From NCBI GenBank assembly GCA_964518725.1, contig CAZFKP010000007.1, forward strand, positions 1 through 64,000: a stretch of DNA of 64,000 nt, given 5' to 3'. The position numbers and the translations under genes were made by a program. Below the pieces are notes generated by a model. That model had not been told where the DNA came from and did no database searches. It saw nothing but the letters and a program-made list of their open reading frames with translations. The stretch's first letter is position 1. Each line of letters opens with the position of its first letter. This DNA comes from JANRKF01 sp964518725. Lineage in GTDB: Bacteria; Pseudomonadota; Alphaproteobacteria; Rickettsiales; SXRF01. Shown one piece after another: positions 51,597-59,957 of the stretch.

Positions 51597-52477
51597 AGCC
51601 CGGCATAATCTTCCCGCATCATCTGCGCCAACGCCTCGAATAGTTTCGTGCGCCCGCTGGTCTTGCGCCAATACAGTCCAATGGTGCGTGACGGTGCCGG
51701 CGCTTCAAACGAAATATAGCAGAGCGCAGGATCCTGATCCCGGGTCGCGAGTTTGGGTATCAGCGTCACACGGTCGCTCGCCGCCACCATATGGCGCAGT
51801 GTTTCCAGGCTGGTGGCACGGAAATTCTTCGCCTCCCCCGCCCCCATGGCACGGCACACCGACAATGCCTGCTCACGCAGGCAATGGCCGTCTTCGAGCA
51901 GCAGCATGGTTACATCCCGTATGTCGGCAAGCGCCACGGTTCTGTTCCCGGCGAGTTTATGGTGTTTGGCTACCGCAAGAAAGAACGGCTCGTCAAAGAG
52001 CGTCTGCGAGTCGAACATCCCATCACCAGCCGGCATGGCAAGCATGGCCGCATCAATCTCCCCTGCTTCCAACTGACGCAGAAGCTCCGGGGTTTTTTCT
52101 TCTACCAACAATAGGTTTAGTTTCGGAAAGCGGTTGCCGATCTGTGGCATCAGGCTCGGCAACAGGTAGGGCGCAAGTGTTGGGAAGATGCCGAGCTTCA
52201 ATTCCCCAGCCAGCGCATCGCTGCTTGCCGCCGACAGTGCACGAATCTCTGCCGCCTCTTCCAATATGCTCCGCGCCCGCCGTGTGATCTCTTTACCGAT
52301 CTCGGTCAGCATCACCTGTTTATTATTGCGCTCGAATAATTGCACCCCAAGCGTCTCTTCCAGTTTCTTCAGCTGCATGGACAGAGTCGGCTGGCTGACG
52401 TGACATGCTTCCGCCGCCCGGCCAAAATGCAAGTGACGTGCTGTTTCTGATAAATATTGTAGGTCGCGTAGATTCAT
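51593..52477 (-). CDS. oxyR: OxyR, peroxide-sensing LysR-type regulator
   Basis: A 294-residue LysR-family activator. An N-terminal winged helix-turn-helix (LHFGRAAEACHVSQPTLSMQLKKLEE split) is followed by the sensor domain with LLLEDGHCLREQALSVC: Cys199 and Cys208 fall at exactly the positions of the redox pair of E. coli OxyR. The ATG at 52477 (MNLRDLQYL) is the family start. It is divergent from ahpCD, and a palindromic operator lies 3-19 bases upstream of its own start codon, so autorepression along with ahpC activation is expected. Confidence 0.94.
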   Translation of the reverse strand: MNLRDLQYLSETARHLHFGRAAEACHVSQPTLSMQLKKLEETLGVQLFERNNKQVMLTEIGKEITRRARSILEEAAEIRALSAASSDALAGELKLGIFPTLAPYLLPSLMPQIGNRFPKLNLLLVEEKTPELLRQLEAGEIDAAMLAMPAGDGMFDSQTLFDEPFFLAVAKHHKLAGNRTVALADIRDVTMLLLEDGHCLREQALSVCRAMGAGEAKNFRATSLETLRHMVAASDRVTLIPKLATRDQDPALCYISFEAPAPSRTIGLYWRKTSGRTKLFEALAQMMREDYAGL

Positions 52478-52479
52478 AT

Positions 52480-52496
52480 GATAGATATAATCTATC
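52480..52496. promoter_or_regulatory. OxyR operator between oxyR and ahpC
   Basis: Perfect palindrome GATAGAT-ATA-ATCTATC; it contains ATAG-N7-CTAT (52481-52495), fitting the half-operator ATAGntnnnanCTAT at every fixed base. A second, degenerate ATAG half-site lies at 52512-52515. Placed against the oxyR start and 95 bases before ahpC. Confidence 0.7.
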
Positions 52497-52590
52497 ACCA
52501 ATATAAAAACAATAGATTATACTGCCTATGCATCTCGGCATAAGGTGGTTGGCACCGCGCAATCATGCGTATCAACCAAAGGAGAACCAT

Positions 52591-53130
52591 ATGTTAAGTG
52601 TAGGCCACAAATTCCCGGCGTTTAACCTGAAAGCCACCGTTAGTAGCGACATCAAGGATGCGTTCACCGACATCACCAATCAAACCTACCAAGGCAAGTG
52701 GCTGGTGGTGTTCTTCTGGCCAAAGGATTTCACCTTCGTCTGCCCAACTGAAATTGCTGAGTTCGGCAAGCTGAACAAAGAGTTCAAAGACCGCGACGCG
52801 CAGGTGCTTGGTGCATCCACCGATTCCGAATTCGTGCACATGGCGTGGCGCACCCACAAGGAAGAGCTTTCTGCACTCCCCTTCCCCATGCTCGCCGACG
52901 TGAAGCGTGAACTGACCACTGCGCTTGGTATCCTCGACCCAGTTGAGGGTGTCGCACAACGGGCAACCTATGTCGTCGATCCCGAAGGCATTATCCGCTT
53001 CACCATGGTCACCGATTTATCCGTTGGGCGCAACGTGAAGGAAGTGCTGCGCGTTCTCGATGCGCTGCAGACCGATGAGCTCTGCCCCTGCAACTGGCAA
53101 AAAGGCCAAGACACACTCAAGGTCGCATAG
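52591..53130 (+). CDS. ahpC: AhpC, alkyl hydroperoxide reductase (2-Cys peroxiredoxin)
   Basis: Reduces H2O2 and organic peroxides. The 179-residue protein has the peroxidatic Cys51 in FTFVCPTEIAEF and a C-terminal ELCPCNW with Cys165/Cys167 as resolving cysteines, the AhpE/AhpC type that pairs with AhpD rather than AhpF. AAGGAG lies 8 bases before the ATG at 52591, deciding against upstream in-frame starts. ahpD follows after 28 bases, and the OxyR operator lies upstream. Confidence 0.95.
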   Translation: MLSVGHKFPAFNLKATVSSDIKDAFTDITNQTYQGKWLVVFFWPKDFTFVCPTEIAEFGKLNKEFKDRDAQVLGASTDSEFVHMAWRTHKEELSALPFPMLADVKRELTTALGILDPVEGVAQRATYVVDPEGIIRFTMVTDLSVGRNVKEVLRVLDALQTDELCPCNWQKGQDTLKVA

Positions 53131-53158
53131 CGCCACATCCCACACGAAAGGAATAACT

Positions 53159-53689
53159 ATGACAATCGAACTACTCAAAGATGCACTCGGGGATCATGCG
53201 AAAGATATTCGCCTGAACCTTGGCAGCGTTCTGTCGACTGACGGCGCGCCCGACCTCGCCCAGAACCAGATTTACGGGATTGCGCTCGCCTCAGCCTATA
53301 GCACCAAAAACCAAGCGGTGATTGACGCCGTGAAGGCCGATGCGGCGTCCGTATTGTCGGAAGCCGAATTTGCCGCCGCCAAATCGGCAGCGACGGTGAT
53401 GGCGATGAACAATGTCTATTACCGTTTCGTGCATCTGGTCTCCGACAAAGAATACGGCAAGCTGCCGGCCAAGCTGCGGATGAACGTCATTGGCACTCCC
53501 GGCATTCCAAAAGCCGATTTTGAACTTTACTGCCTCGCCGTCTCCGCCATCAACGGCTGCGGCATGTGCATGGACGCGCACGTGCATGAGGTAGAAAAGG
53601 CCGGCACCAGTAAACTCGGCGTTCAATCAGCGATCCGCATTGCGAGCGTCATCAATGCTGCGGCGCAGACCATCGCGATTACGGCTTAA
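53159..53689 (+). CDS. ahpD: AhpD, alkylhydroperoxidase/AhpC reductase partner
   Basis: A 176-residue all-helical protein with the CxxC motif Cys134-G-M-Cys137 and His141 in NGCGMCMDAH, the proton-relay site of AhpD. In mycobacteria AhpD, recharged by a dihydrolipoamide system, reduces AhpC; lpdA of this window could supply that, which is inference. AAAGGAA lies 5 bases before the ATG. Its last 63 bases overlap the end of the convergent acyltransferase gene, unusually long for this window. Confidence 0.94.
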   Translation: MTIELLKDALGDHAKDIRLNLGSVLSTDGAPDLAQNQIYGIALASAYSTKNQAVIDAVKADAASVLSEAEFAAAKSAATVMAMNNVYYRFVHLVSDKEYGKLPAKLRMNVIGTPGIPKADFELYCLAVSAINGCGMCMDAHVHEVEKAGTSKLGVQSAIRIASVINAAAQTIAITA

Positions 53690-55606
53690 GGCGCGCTGCT
53701 TTCTATCCCACAAACGCTCCAACGTGGGGGCAATCGCCTTACTCACAACCAGCATCGATCCTTTGGTGGTCAGATGGTTGGTGTCCCACACCAGTAAATC
53801 ACCTTCTGGTGTCAAATGGTCGCAATGCTGCCCGCGGCACATGGTATCAAGGACGCTGATGTATTCCAGCCCTGGCCGTGTCACGTGCGATCTAAGGCGT
53901 TTATCTGTCAGGAACAAGCCGGTATTGGTGTGGATCGTGAGATCTTCCGGATTGAACAGCAAATGTTGCAGAAAGGCAAAAGTTGTGGTTCTGGGTGCCG
54001 TCGCTTCCAGTAGATTGCGATCGAAACCAATGCCGGGACCAATAAAGATCAACTGAGTATTCGGCACATGCAGGTGGTCGAGTAGCTCAATGACCGGCGT
54101 GTCATGCTCACCGGTCAGCGACATATAGGTGCCCCACATACCGGACAAGATCACCACATCGAAGACGCCGCGATTTACCAGATCGATAACTTTATCATTA
54201 TTATCAATGCAAAACGGTGTGCCGGGAGTGGATGCCTTGTAAAACGGGGGGCACGATGACGGTGTGATCTGAGTGATCGCCATGGGAAGCTGCTTCGCCA
54301 GCCCGGCAAGCCCATGGTAGTAATGACCCGCGTGACTATCACCCCATAATAATACGTTCAGTTTGGTATCCGAAAATTCGAAACACATTTCAGGAATTTC
54401 TTCAAAGCGAATTTTGCCGGTCAGGTTGCAAGGGAAGCGGTCGAGAGTGATGCCACGTTCAGCTTGTGGTCGGCTTTCGGGGAAGCGGCTTGGAATACCT
54501 TTGGTATGGATTGCATAATAGGCGAAACACAGACAAAGCATCGTCAGCGAAACCAGCAGTAAAAGCATCGCACGGAATGTATGGACGCCGCGCTTGCGGA
54601 AGGGGGTTTCAATCCACTTCCAGCTGACGACCGACAGCAGCAGGCAGACGGCAACATACGCCACGAGCTGGGTAGTATTAAGTGGAGCCTTCGAGAGATA
54701 TTTGAAAAACTGCAGGATTGGCCAGTGCCATAAATACAGTGAATAGGAAATTAGTCCGATGCCACGCACGGGCTTGAAGGCCAGCAAGCGATGCAGCGGC
54801 GTAGGACTGTGCCCGATATAAATCAACCATGCCGCCGCCACGCAGGGTGCCAATGCAACAACACCCGGGAACGGGACGGTATCGGAAATAAATACAACCG
54901 CAGCCGCAATCGCGCCCGCCGCTACCAGAGAGAGAACGGTTGCCGCATAACGGTTCATCTCCAACCGTGGCGCCACCGCGATGATTACACCGAGCAGCAA
55001 TTCCCACAAGCGGCTGGGCAGCAGATAAAAAGCCGCCGTCGGATCCGTGCTCAGCAGCCATTGGCTAGTTACCAGCGATGCCGGCAATATCCCCCACCAC
55101 AGAATCGCACGGGCGTAGCGGTGTGCGGCCGTAAGAATAAGCAACAGCGGAAGCGCGATGTAGAATTGCTCTTCGACCGCGAGCGACCATGTATGCAGCA
55201 ACGGATTGGCCGAGCTCTGGGCGACAAAATAATTCGTTGCCGACCAGAAATGATGGTTGGCAAAAAATAACAGCGCGCCGGGAACCGATTGAGCCACGCG
55301 GAGCAAATCATCGGGCGAAAGTAGCAAGTAAGAGCCAAGGCAGGTCACAAGCACGACACTTAACAACGCAGGCAATATCCGGCGGATGCGGCGTTCGTAG
55401 AAATGGCGAAAATCGATGCGCCCAGTTTCGTTCAGCTCGCTCATCAACAAACCGCCAATAAGGAAGCCGGAAATCACAAAGAAAATATCGACGCCGATAA
55501 AGCCACCGCCAAACCATCCCAGTCCCATGTGATGAAACACAACCACCAGCACAGCCACCGCACGAAGCCCGTCAATATCCCTTCGGTACGTTAAAGAAAC
55601 CGACAC
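53627..55606 (-). CDS. Acyltransferase-3/SGNH fusion, O-acetyltransferase (OafA-like)
   Basis: A 659-residue membrane enzyme. Residues 1-370 are an acyltransferase-3 domain with about ten helices, DIDGLRAVAVLVVVFHH at the N-terminus, FYERRIRRILPAL and the conserved HTWSLAVEEQFY. Residues about 400-640 form a periplasmic SGNH domain with block I GDSHAGHYY and block V DTNHLTTKGS. Such proteins O-acetylate LPS O-antigen, peptidoglycan or exopolysaccharide. GTG start at 55606 with a G-rich ribosome-like site. The 3' end overlaps ahpD by 63 bases. Substrate unknown; hldD nearby makes LPS a reasonable guess. Confidence 0.9.
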   Translation of the reverse strand: MSVSLTYRRDIDGLRAVAVLVVVFHHMGLGWFGGGFIGVDIFFVISGFLIGGLLMSELNETGRIDFRHFYERRIRRILPALLSVVLVTCLGSYLLLSPDDLLRVAQSVPGALLFFANHHFWSATNYFVAQSSANPLLHTWSLAVEEQFYIALPLLLILTAAHRYARAILWWGILPASLVTSQWLLSTDPTAAFYLLPSRLWELLLGVIIAVAPRLEMNRYAATVLSLVAAGAIAAAVVFISDTVPFPGVVALAPCVAAAWLIYIGHSPTPLHRLLAFKPVRGIGLISYSLYLWHWPILQFFKYLSKAPLNTTQLVAYVAVCLLLSVVSWKWIETPFRKRGVHTFRAMLLLLVSLTMLCLCFAYYAIHTKGIPSRFPESRPQAERGITLDRFPCNLTGKIRFEEIPEMCFEFSDTKLNVLLWGDSHAGHYYHGLAGLAKQLPMAITQITPSSCPPFYKASTPGTPFCIDNNDKVIDLVNRGVFDVVILSGMWGTYMSLTGEHDTPVIELLDHLHVPNTQLIFIGPGIGFDRNLLEATAPRTTTFAFLQHLLFNPEDLTIHTNTGLFLTDKRLRSHVTRPGLEYISVLDTMCRGQHCDHLTPEGDLLVWDTNHLTTKGSMLVVSKAIAPTLERLWDRKQRALSRNRDGLRRSIDDARNADR

Positions 55607-55608
55607 AG

Positions 55609-55660
55609 AACACCCCCCTTAAGCCGCCCACTCCCTTAAGCTTCCTGAAGGGGGGGGTGA
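55609..55660. terminator. Possible terminator/inverted repeat after glnA
   Basis: A CACCCCCCTT arm (55609-55618) faces an AAGGGGGGGGTG arm (55649-55660), with a smaller repeat inside. It lies between the glnA stop and the acyltransferase start. There is no U-run, so function is uncertain. Confidence 0.35.
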
Positions 55661-55665
55661 TAGAA

Positions 55666-57081
55666 TTACACTGAATAATACAGCTCGAATTCACCTGCCG
55701 TCGGGGTGTGTTCCCAGCGATAGACGTCGCCCATCTTGAGATCAATGTAGGAATCGATGAAATCATCGGTGAATACATCGCCTTTTTTCAGGAAGGCACG
55801 GTCTTTATCGAGATTCTCAAGCGCTTCACGAAGCGAGCCGCACACGGTCGGAACGTGTTTCAGTTCTTCCGGTGGCAGGTCGTAGAGGTTTTTATCCATT
55901 GCATCGCCAGGATGGATTTTGTTTTCGATGCCATCAAGCCCCGCCATCAGCATCGCCGAGAAAGCGAGGTACGGATTCGCGGTCGGATCAGGGAAGCGCA
56001 CTTCAATGCGCTTGCCTTTGGGCGACGCCACATACGGAATACGGATCGACGCCGAGCGGTTGCGCGCTGAGTAAGCGAGCAGTACCGGCGCTTCAAAGCC
56101 AGGAATCAGGCGTTTGTAGCTGTTGGTGGACGCATTGGTGAATGCGTTCAGCGCTTTCGCGTGTTTGATGATGCCGCCGATATAATACAGGCACATTTCC
56201 GACAGATCTGCGTAGCCATTGCCCGCGAAGAGCGGCTTGCCCGCTTTCCAGATCGACTGGTGGGTGTGCATGCCCGAGCCGTTATCGCCACTGATCGGCT
56301 TCGGCATGAACGTCGCCGTTTTGCCATAGCTGTGCGCGACATTATGCACGACATATTTATATTTCTGCACGTTGTCGGCGGTACCAACAAGAGTGGAGAA
56401 CATCACGCCGAGTTCACATTGTGCGGGCGCCACTTCGTGGTGGTGCAGCACAGGCTCAACACCAACCACTTTCAACGTGGAGAGTGTTTCCGAACGCAAA
56501 TCAGCCAGCGAATCGACCGGGGCTACCGGGAAGTAGCCACCTTTGGTGGCTGGGCGGTGACCCATATTGCCCGCTGCATAGGCGCGGTCATTGTTGCAAG
56601 GAAGCTCTTCGGATTCGAGCTGGTGGAAGCTGTAGTTGCCGGCGGTTTTGAAACGCACATCATCGAACACAAAATATTCAAGCTCGGGGCCAAAATAAGC
56701 GGTGTCGCCAATGCCGGTGAAACCGAGATAGGCCTCGGCGCGCTTAGCAATAGAGCGTGGGTCACGGCCATAGGACTGGCCGGTAGCGGGTTCAATCACA
56801 TCGCAGAAAATCACCATGGTCGGCTGGGCAGAAAATGGGTCAATGAAGGCGGTTTTCGCGTCCGGCATCAGGATCATGTCGGATTCATTGATCGACTTCC
56901 AGCCGGAGATGGACGAGCCGTCGAACATGATGCCATCTTCAAAGCTAGCATCGTTTACTTGTTCAGCCACATAGCAGGTGTGCTGCCATTTGCCTTTAGG
57001 GTCGGTGAAGCGGAAATCGACAAACTGGATGTCGTTTTCCTTGATCATTTTGAACACATCGGCGGGGGATTTGATTGTCAT
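55666..57081 (-). CDS. glnA: GlnA, glutamine synthetase type I
   Basis: Makes glutamine from glutamate, ammonia and ATP; dodecameric, cytoplasmic. 471 residues, normal for GSI-beta. β-grasp N-domain (QFVDFRFTDPKGKWQH), substrate loop FDGSSISGW, metal ligands in FGPELEYFVFDDVRF and HHEVAPAQCELG, SGMHTHQSIWKAGKPLF with the ammonium-site His, NSYKRLIPGFEAP, RNRSASIRIP and RIEVRFPDPTANPYLAFSAML in parts. The adenylylation site Tyr400 is in NLYDLPPEE, so GlnE control is expected, with GlnD (11 kb) acting via PII. No glnB precedes it; the leader contains copy B of the dispersed element. AAAGG before the ATG. Confidence 0.97.
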   Translation of the reverse strand: MTIKSPADVFKMIKENDIQFVDFRFTDPKGKWQHTCYVAEQVNDASFEDGIMFDGSSISGWKSINESDMILMPDAKTAFIDPFSAQPTMVIFCDVIEPATGQSYGRDPRSIAKRAEAYLGFTGIGDTAYFGPELEYFVFDDVRFKTAGNYSFHQLESEELPCNNDRAYAAGNMGHRPATKGGYFPVAPVDSLADLRSETLSTLKVVGVEPVLHHHEVAPAQCELGVMFSTLVGTADNVQKYKYVVHNVAHSYGKTATFMPKPISGDNGSGMHTHQSIWKAGKPLFAGNGYADLSEMCLYYIGGIIKHAKALNAFTNASTNSYKRLIPGFEAPVLLAYSARNRSASIRIPYVASPKGKRIEVRFPDPTANPYLAFSAMLMAGLDGIENKIHPGDAMDKNLYDLPPEELKHVPTVCGSLREALENLDKDRAFLKKGDVFTDDFIDSYIDLKMGDVYRWEHTPTAGEFELYYSV

Positions 57082-57164
57082 AAGCTACCTTTCGTACTCC
57101 CAGATTGGTTATTTTTATTTTTATAAGCGTCGGGCGGATGATTTTTTTATTGAGGGGATTCTTA

Positions 57165-57192
57165 TAGCATTTTGTCACTTCTGTGCAAGCGG
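57165..57192 (-). promoter_or_regulatory. Candidate promoter of glnA
   Basis: Minus strand TTGCAC, 16-base spacer, TATAAG in the AT-rich region 85-110 bases before the glnA ATG. The -10 is good, the -35 weak. No NtrC or sigma-54 site was recognised. Confidence 0.3.
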
Positions 57193-57212
57193 GAATCCTG
57201 TCGCCGCACCGT

Positions 57213-57313
57213 GTCGTTCCGCCCAGCGCGGAACGACGTCATGAGAGGCGAGTAGCGCCGAACCAGCCTTGAGCACGCTTCATGTGCGAGTTAGCAAACT
57301 CGCACGGAAGCAA
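57213..57313 (-). repeat. Dispersed hairpin element, copy B
   Basis: Between the prepilin terminator and glnA, opposite orientation to copy A. Block 1 (57313-57305), a 20-base hairpin with a perfect 8-bp stem (57285-57292/57297-57304), and block 2 (57284-57258) correspond to 28519-28574. A second hairpin with a perfect 10-bp stem (57213-57222/57228-57237) follows, as in copy A but with another sequence. Confidence 0.65.
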
Positions 57314-57325
57314 CGATTGAGAGAT

Positions 57326-57357
57326 AAAAAAAAGGCCGCCCGAAGGCGGCCTTTTTT
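57326..57357. terminator. Bidirectional Rho-independent terminator after the prepilin gene
   Basis: GGCCGCC (57334-57340), loop CGAA, GGCGGCC (57345-57351), with eight As before and six Ts after, so it can act in both directions. It lies 20 bases after the prepilin stop. Confidence 0.85.
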
Positions 57358-57376
57358 GATTCAACCCAACTTCAAA

Positions 57377-58168
57377 CTAGAAGTTAGAACGCAGGCGCAG
57401 TTGGCAACCTTGGTCGTTACCACTGTTCGTTGTGAAGTTGTAGAGGTTGTTGGCAAGAACGCATTCGCCAGCACCCGCCGCACCCGCAACGTCCTGATCA
57501 CTGAACACACCACCATTAGGCGAATCCATAGCAATCACACCGCCCGACGTTGGAGCGCCGTCATCGACTTTCGAGTCAACCTGAAAGGCTTCCGAACCAG
57601 TGAGCAGGTCATCGAGTGTATAAGCACCAGAGGAAATGCTGGTCACACCGGTCAGAGCCCAGTAGTTAATGCCTCCGTTGGCACCAACGAGGATGTAGTT
57701 ACCACGGCCAAGTTTCGAAATCGGAATCGACGTCCCAAGGAGCGTCGGAGACTGCGCTGCACCGCACGCGGTCGAAGCGTTGAGGCTTTCTGCAATCAGG
57801 GCAGCCGTCGAAAGGTCATCCCAGAAGCACGAGGTCTCACCACCGAAGGTGCCCGACGTTGCCGCCGAAGATTCGATCAGCGCATCGCCATCGCCGGTGC
57901 CGGTGATCGCGCGGCTTTCAAAGCCGAAGTTGGTGGCATTCAGGAGATCGCCCGGAAGACCGTTATACTTGCTACGGAAGGTGTTCACTGCCGTGGCGTA
58001 TTTTTCCATCTGGGATACGGTGGCGCGAATCTCAGCCGCCTTAATCAGATCCTGACCCACCAGAATGCCACCGACGATCAAACCGATGATTACCAGCACG
58101 ATCGAAAGCTCGATCAGGGTAAAGCCCAGCTTTGCGGCTGCCCGGTTAAACTTACGCATTTTCTTCAT
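57377..58168 (-). CDS. Type IV prepilin-like / pseudopilin protein
   Basis: A 263-residue protein with a class III prepilin signal: KLG|FTLIELSIVLVIIGLIVGG, cleavage after Gly15, Glu at mature position 5. The hydrophobic helix is followed by IRATVSQMEKYATAVNTFRSKYNGLPGD (split), as in type II secretion/type IV pilins of alphaproteobacteria. The globular part has four cysteines, probably two disulfides, including GAGECVLANNLYNF near the end. GGGAG lies 7 bases before the ATG. No pilus assembly gene is adjacent; it stands alone with a 330-base leader and a strong terminator, which suggests an independently controlled major subunit. Confidence 0.85.
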   Translation of the reverse strand: MKKMRKFNRAAAKLGFTLIELSIVLVIIGLIVGGILVGQDLIKAAEIRATVSQMEKYATAVNTFRSKYNGLPGDLLNATNFGFESRAITGTGDGDALIESSAATSGTFGGETSCFWDDLSTAALIAESLNASTACGAAQSPTLLGTSIPISKLGRGNYILVGANGGINYWALTGVTSISSGAYTLDDLLTGSEAFQVDSKVDDGAPTSGGVIAMDSPNGGVFSDQDVAGAAGAGECVLANNLYNFTTNSGNDQGCQLRLRSNF

Positions 58169-58497
58169 AACTTACTCCCAAGAATTTAAATTTATTTGCA
58201 TCCGTTTTTCGTCGCTACGGCACACAATAACCAGATGCCTACACAACTTAGACGAAGACTGCAAGATGTCTTTAGTCGATGCACCGTAGCAATCAATTAC
58301 TAACAAATAGTTAGCGCCACCAGGTTGTTTCATGCAAGCCGGCTGATTTCCTGCGCTTGCACCCAGCACGATCGGCAGCGAACGGACATCCAGCGCGCAA
58401 TGGCGATCTAAGGCCGTGTAATTATTGCACTCTACTGTTGTAAGAATGACACAAAATATGGTGGTTTAACCAAAGGGCTCCAACAACCGATCGTGGG
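58169..58497 (-). promoter_or_regulatory. Long leader region of the prepilin gene
   Basis: About 330 bases between trcR and the prepilin gene. An inverted repeat GCTACGG (58215-58221) / CCGTAGC (58277-58283) brackets a segment with an inner stem AAGAC/GTCTT, and CTAAC/GTTAG pairs stand just upstream. This may be a structured 5' untranslated region. A 65-codon open frame crosses it on the minus strand but has no ribosome site or recognisable content. Confidence 0.35.
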
Positions 58498-59055
58498 CTA
58501 ACTGGCCTCGGACTCTTCATGTGCCACTGGCGCAGCAGGAAGTTTCAGTTTAGTCACTGCCGCATCAAGGTGTGTCTGGCTGCACAGGCCGAGAAGCACC
58601 GGATCGCGCGGCTTGATATTCGCTGTATTCCAGTGGCTTTTCCCGCGCACCGCCTGAATGGTGTTCTTGGTGGTGCCAACCAGCTTGCCGATCTGGGCAT
58701 CACTCATAGTCGGGTAGTATTTCACCAGCCACGCAATTGCGTCGGGCTTCTCGCCACGGCGCGCCACCGGCGTGTAACGCGCACCCTTGGTTTTCTGGTT
58801 GATATATTGTTTTGCCGAACCGGCGAGCTGCAGATGCGCGCTGGCATCCGCTTCGCAACGGGCGATTTCGTCAGCGGTCAGCTGGCTTGCGGCCAGCGGG
58901 TCAACACCTCGCACACCGACCGCCACTTCACCATCGGCAATGCCTTGTACTTCGAGCGGATGCATGCCGCAGAACTCTGCGATCTGCTCAAAATTGAGTG
59001 CCGTGTTTTCAACCAGCCATACGGCGGTTGCTTTGGGCATGAGGGGTAGGTTCAT
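58498..59055 (-). CDS. TrcR/DUF1013-family cell-cycle transcriptional regulator
   Basis: A 185-residue protein conserved across alphaproteobacteria. The N-terminal NLPLMPKATAVWLVENTALNFEQIAEFCGMHPLEVQ (split) and ADGEVAVGVRGVDP are family hallmarks, and a second helix-turn-helix-like unit follows: KPDAIAWLVKYYPTMSDAQIGKLVGTTKNTIQAVRG (split). The two repeated HTH-like units suggest DNA binding. The family includes proteins named TrcR, linked to the cell-cycle network; that name is from memory. ATG at 59055. Divergent from the enoyl-CoA hydratase gene. Confidence 0.85.
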   Translation of the reverse strand: MNLPLMPKATAVWLVENTALNFEQIAEFCGMHPLEVQGIADGEVAVGVRGVDPLAASQLTADEIARCEADASAHLQLAGSAKQYINQKTKGARYTPVARRGEKPDAIAWLVKYYPTMSDAQIGKLVGTTKNTIQAVRGKSHWNTANIKPRDPVLLGLCSQTHLDAAVTKLKLPAAPVAHEESEAS

Positions 59056-59151
59056 GGGTCGTGCCTTTTTCAAAAATTGTAAGGGGAAAGCGAGGTTTTA
59101 CAGCACTTCTTGCAAGTTGCAAGTGTTTTTCGATTGGTTTATACAAACTCT

Positions 59152-59937
59152 ATGACTTACCAAACAATTCTCACCGAGCTGGTAGACGGCACCATCGGGC
59201 TGATTACCCTCAATCGTCCGGAAAACGCCAATGCGCTGAACAAGCAGATGGGGCTGGAGCTTGCCAGCGCCGTGCAGATGGCCGAAGCAGATAATGACAT
59301 TCTGGCGATTATCCTGACCGGTTCGGGGCAGCGGGCATTCTGCGCCGGCGCCGACCTTAAAGAACGCAGAGGCATGAGCAGGCATGAGTGGCATGAACAG
59401 CATGAAGCGTTTGAGAAAGCCCGCGACACGGTGCTGCATACGACCAAACCCGTAATCGCGGCGGTCAACGGTGCCGCCATGGGCGGTGGATTCGAGCTGG
59501 CGATGGCCTGCGACTTCATCTACGCCGCGAGCACCGCTCGCTTTGGTTTAACCGAGGCCACGCTCGGCATCATGCCCGGTATGGGCGGTACGCAGTTCCT
59601 GTCCCGCGCCATCGGCACGCGACGCGCTAAAGAAGCCATGTTTCTGGGACAGATATTCACCGCTGAAGATGCTGCCCGTTTTGGGATCGCCAACCGTATC
59701 TGCACGCCGGAGTCATTGCTGCAAAACGTCGTGTCGCTCGGGCTGATGATTGCCGGCAATGCGCCGCTTGCGGTCGCGGCGATCAAGCGCGCCGTCGACG
59801 AGGGCATGGGGCAGCCGCTTGACGTGGCATTACGCACCGAACTGCGGCATTACAACACCCTGCTCGACACCCATGACCGCCATGAAGGCATCAATGCGTT
59901 TAATGAAAAACGTAAACCGCGGTTTACGGGAAGCTGA
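59152..59937 (+). CDS. Enoyl-CoA hydratase/isomerase
   Basis: A 261-residue crotonase-fold enzyme. The oxyanion-hole segments AFCAGADLKERRG and AAVNGAAMGGGFELAMACDFI are intact, and the catalytic region ARFGLTEATLGIMPGMGGTQFLSRAIG carries both acidic positions of true hydratases (Glu and the later Gly-Met-Gly). Probably hydrates 2-enoyl-CoA in β-oxidation or amino-acid breakdown; the exact substrate is open. ATG at 59152 (MTYQTIL). It stands alone and is followed by an unrelated small gene after 20 bases. Confidence 0.9.
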   Translation: MTYQTILTELVDGTIGLITLNRPENANALNKQMGLELASAVQMAEADNDILAIILTGSGQRAFCAGADLKERRGMSRHEWHEQHEAFEKARDTVLHTTKPVIAAVNGAAMGGGFELAMACDFIYAASTARFGLTEATLGIMPGMGGTQFLSRAIGTRRAKEAMFLGQIFTAEDAARFGIANRICTPESLLQNVVSLGLMIAGNAPLAVAAIKRAVDEGMGQPLDVALRTELRHYNTLLDTHDRHEGINAFNEKRKPRFTGS

Positions 59938-59957
59938 TTGCATGGCATAATCCAGAC

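Noticed and set aside
56161..57126. 321-codon open frame opposite glnA
   Set aside because: Complement of a highly conserved gene; composition dominated by mirrored glnA codons.
57269..58189. 306-codon open frame opposite the prepilin gene
   Set aside because: Runs through the terminator and the prepilin gene in antisense; very Arg/Thr-rich and without homology that I recognise.
58172..58369. 65-codon open frame upstream of the prepilin gene on the minus strand
   Set aside because: No ribosome site and no recognisable content; the region looks more like a leader.
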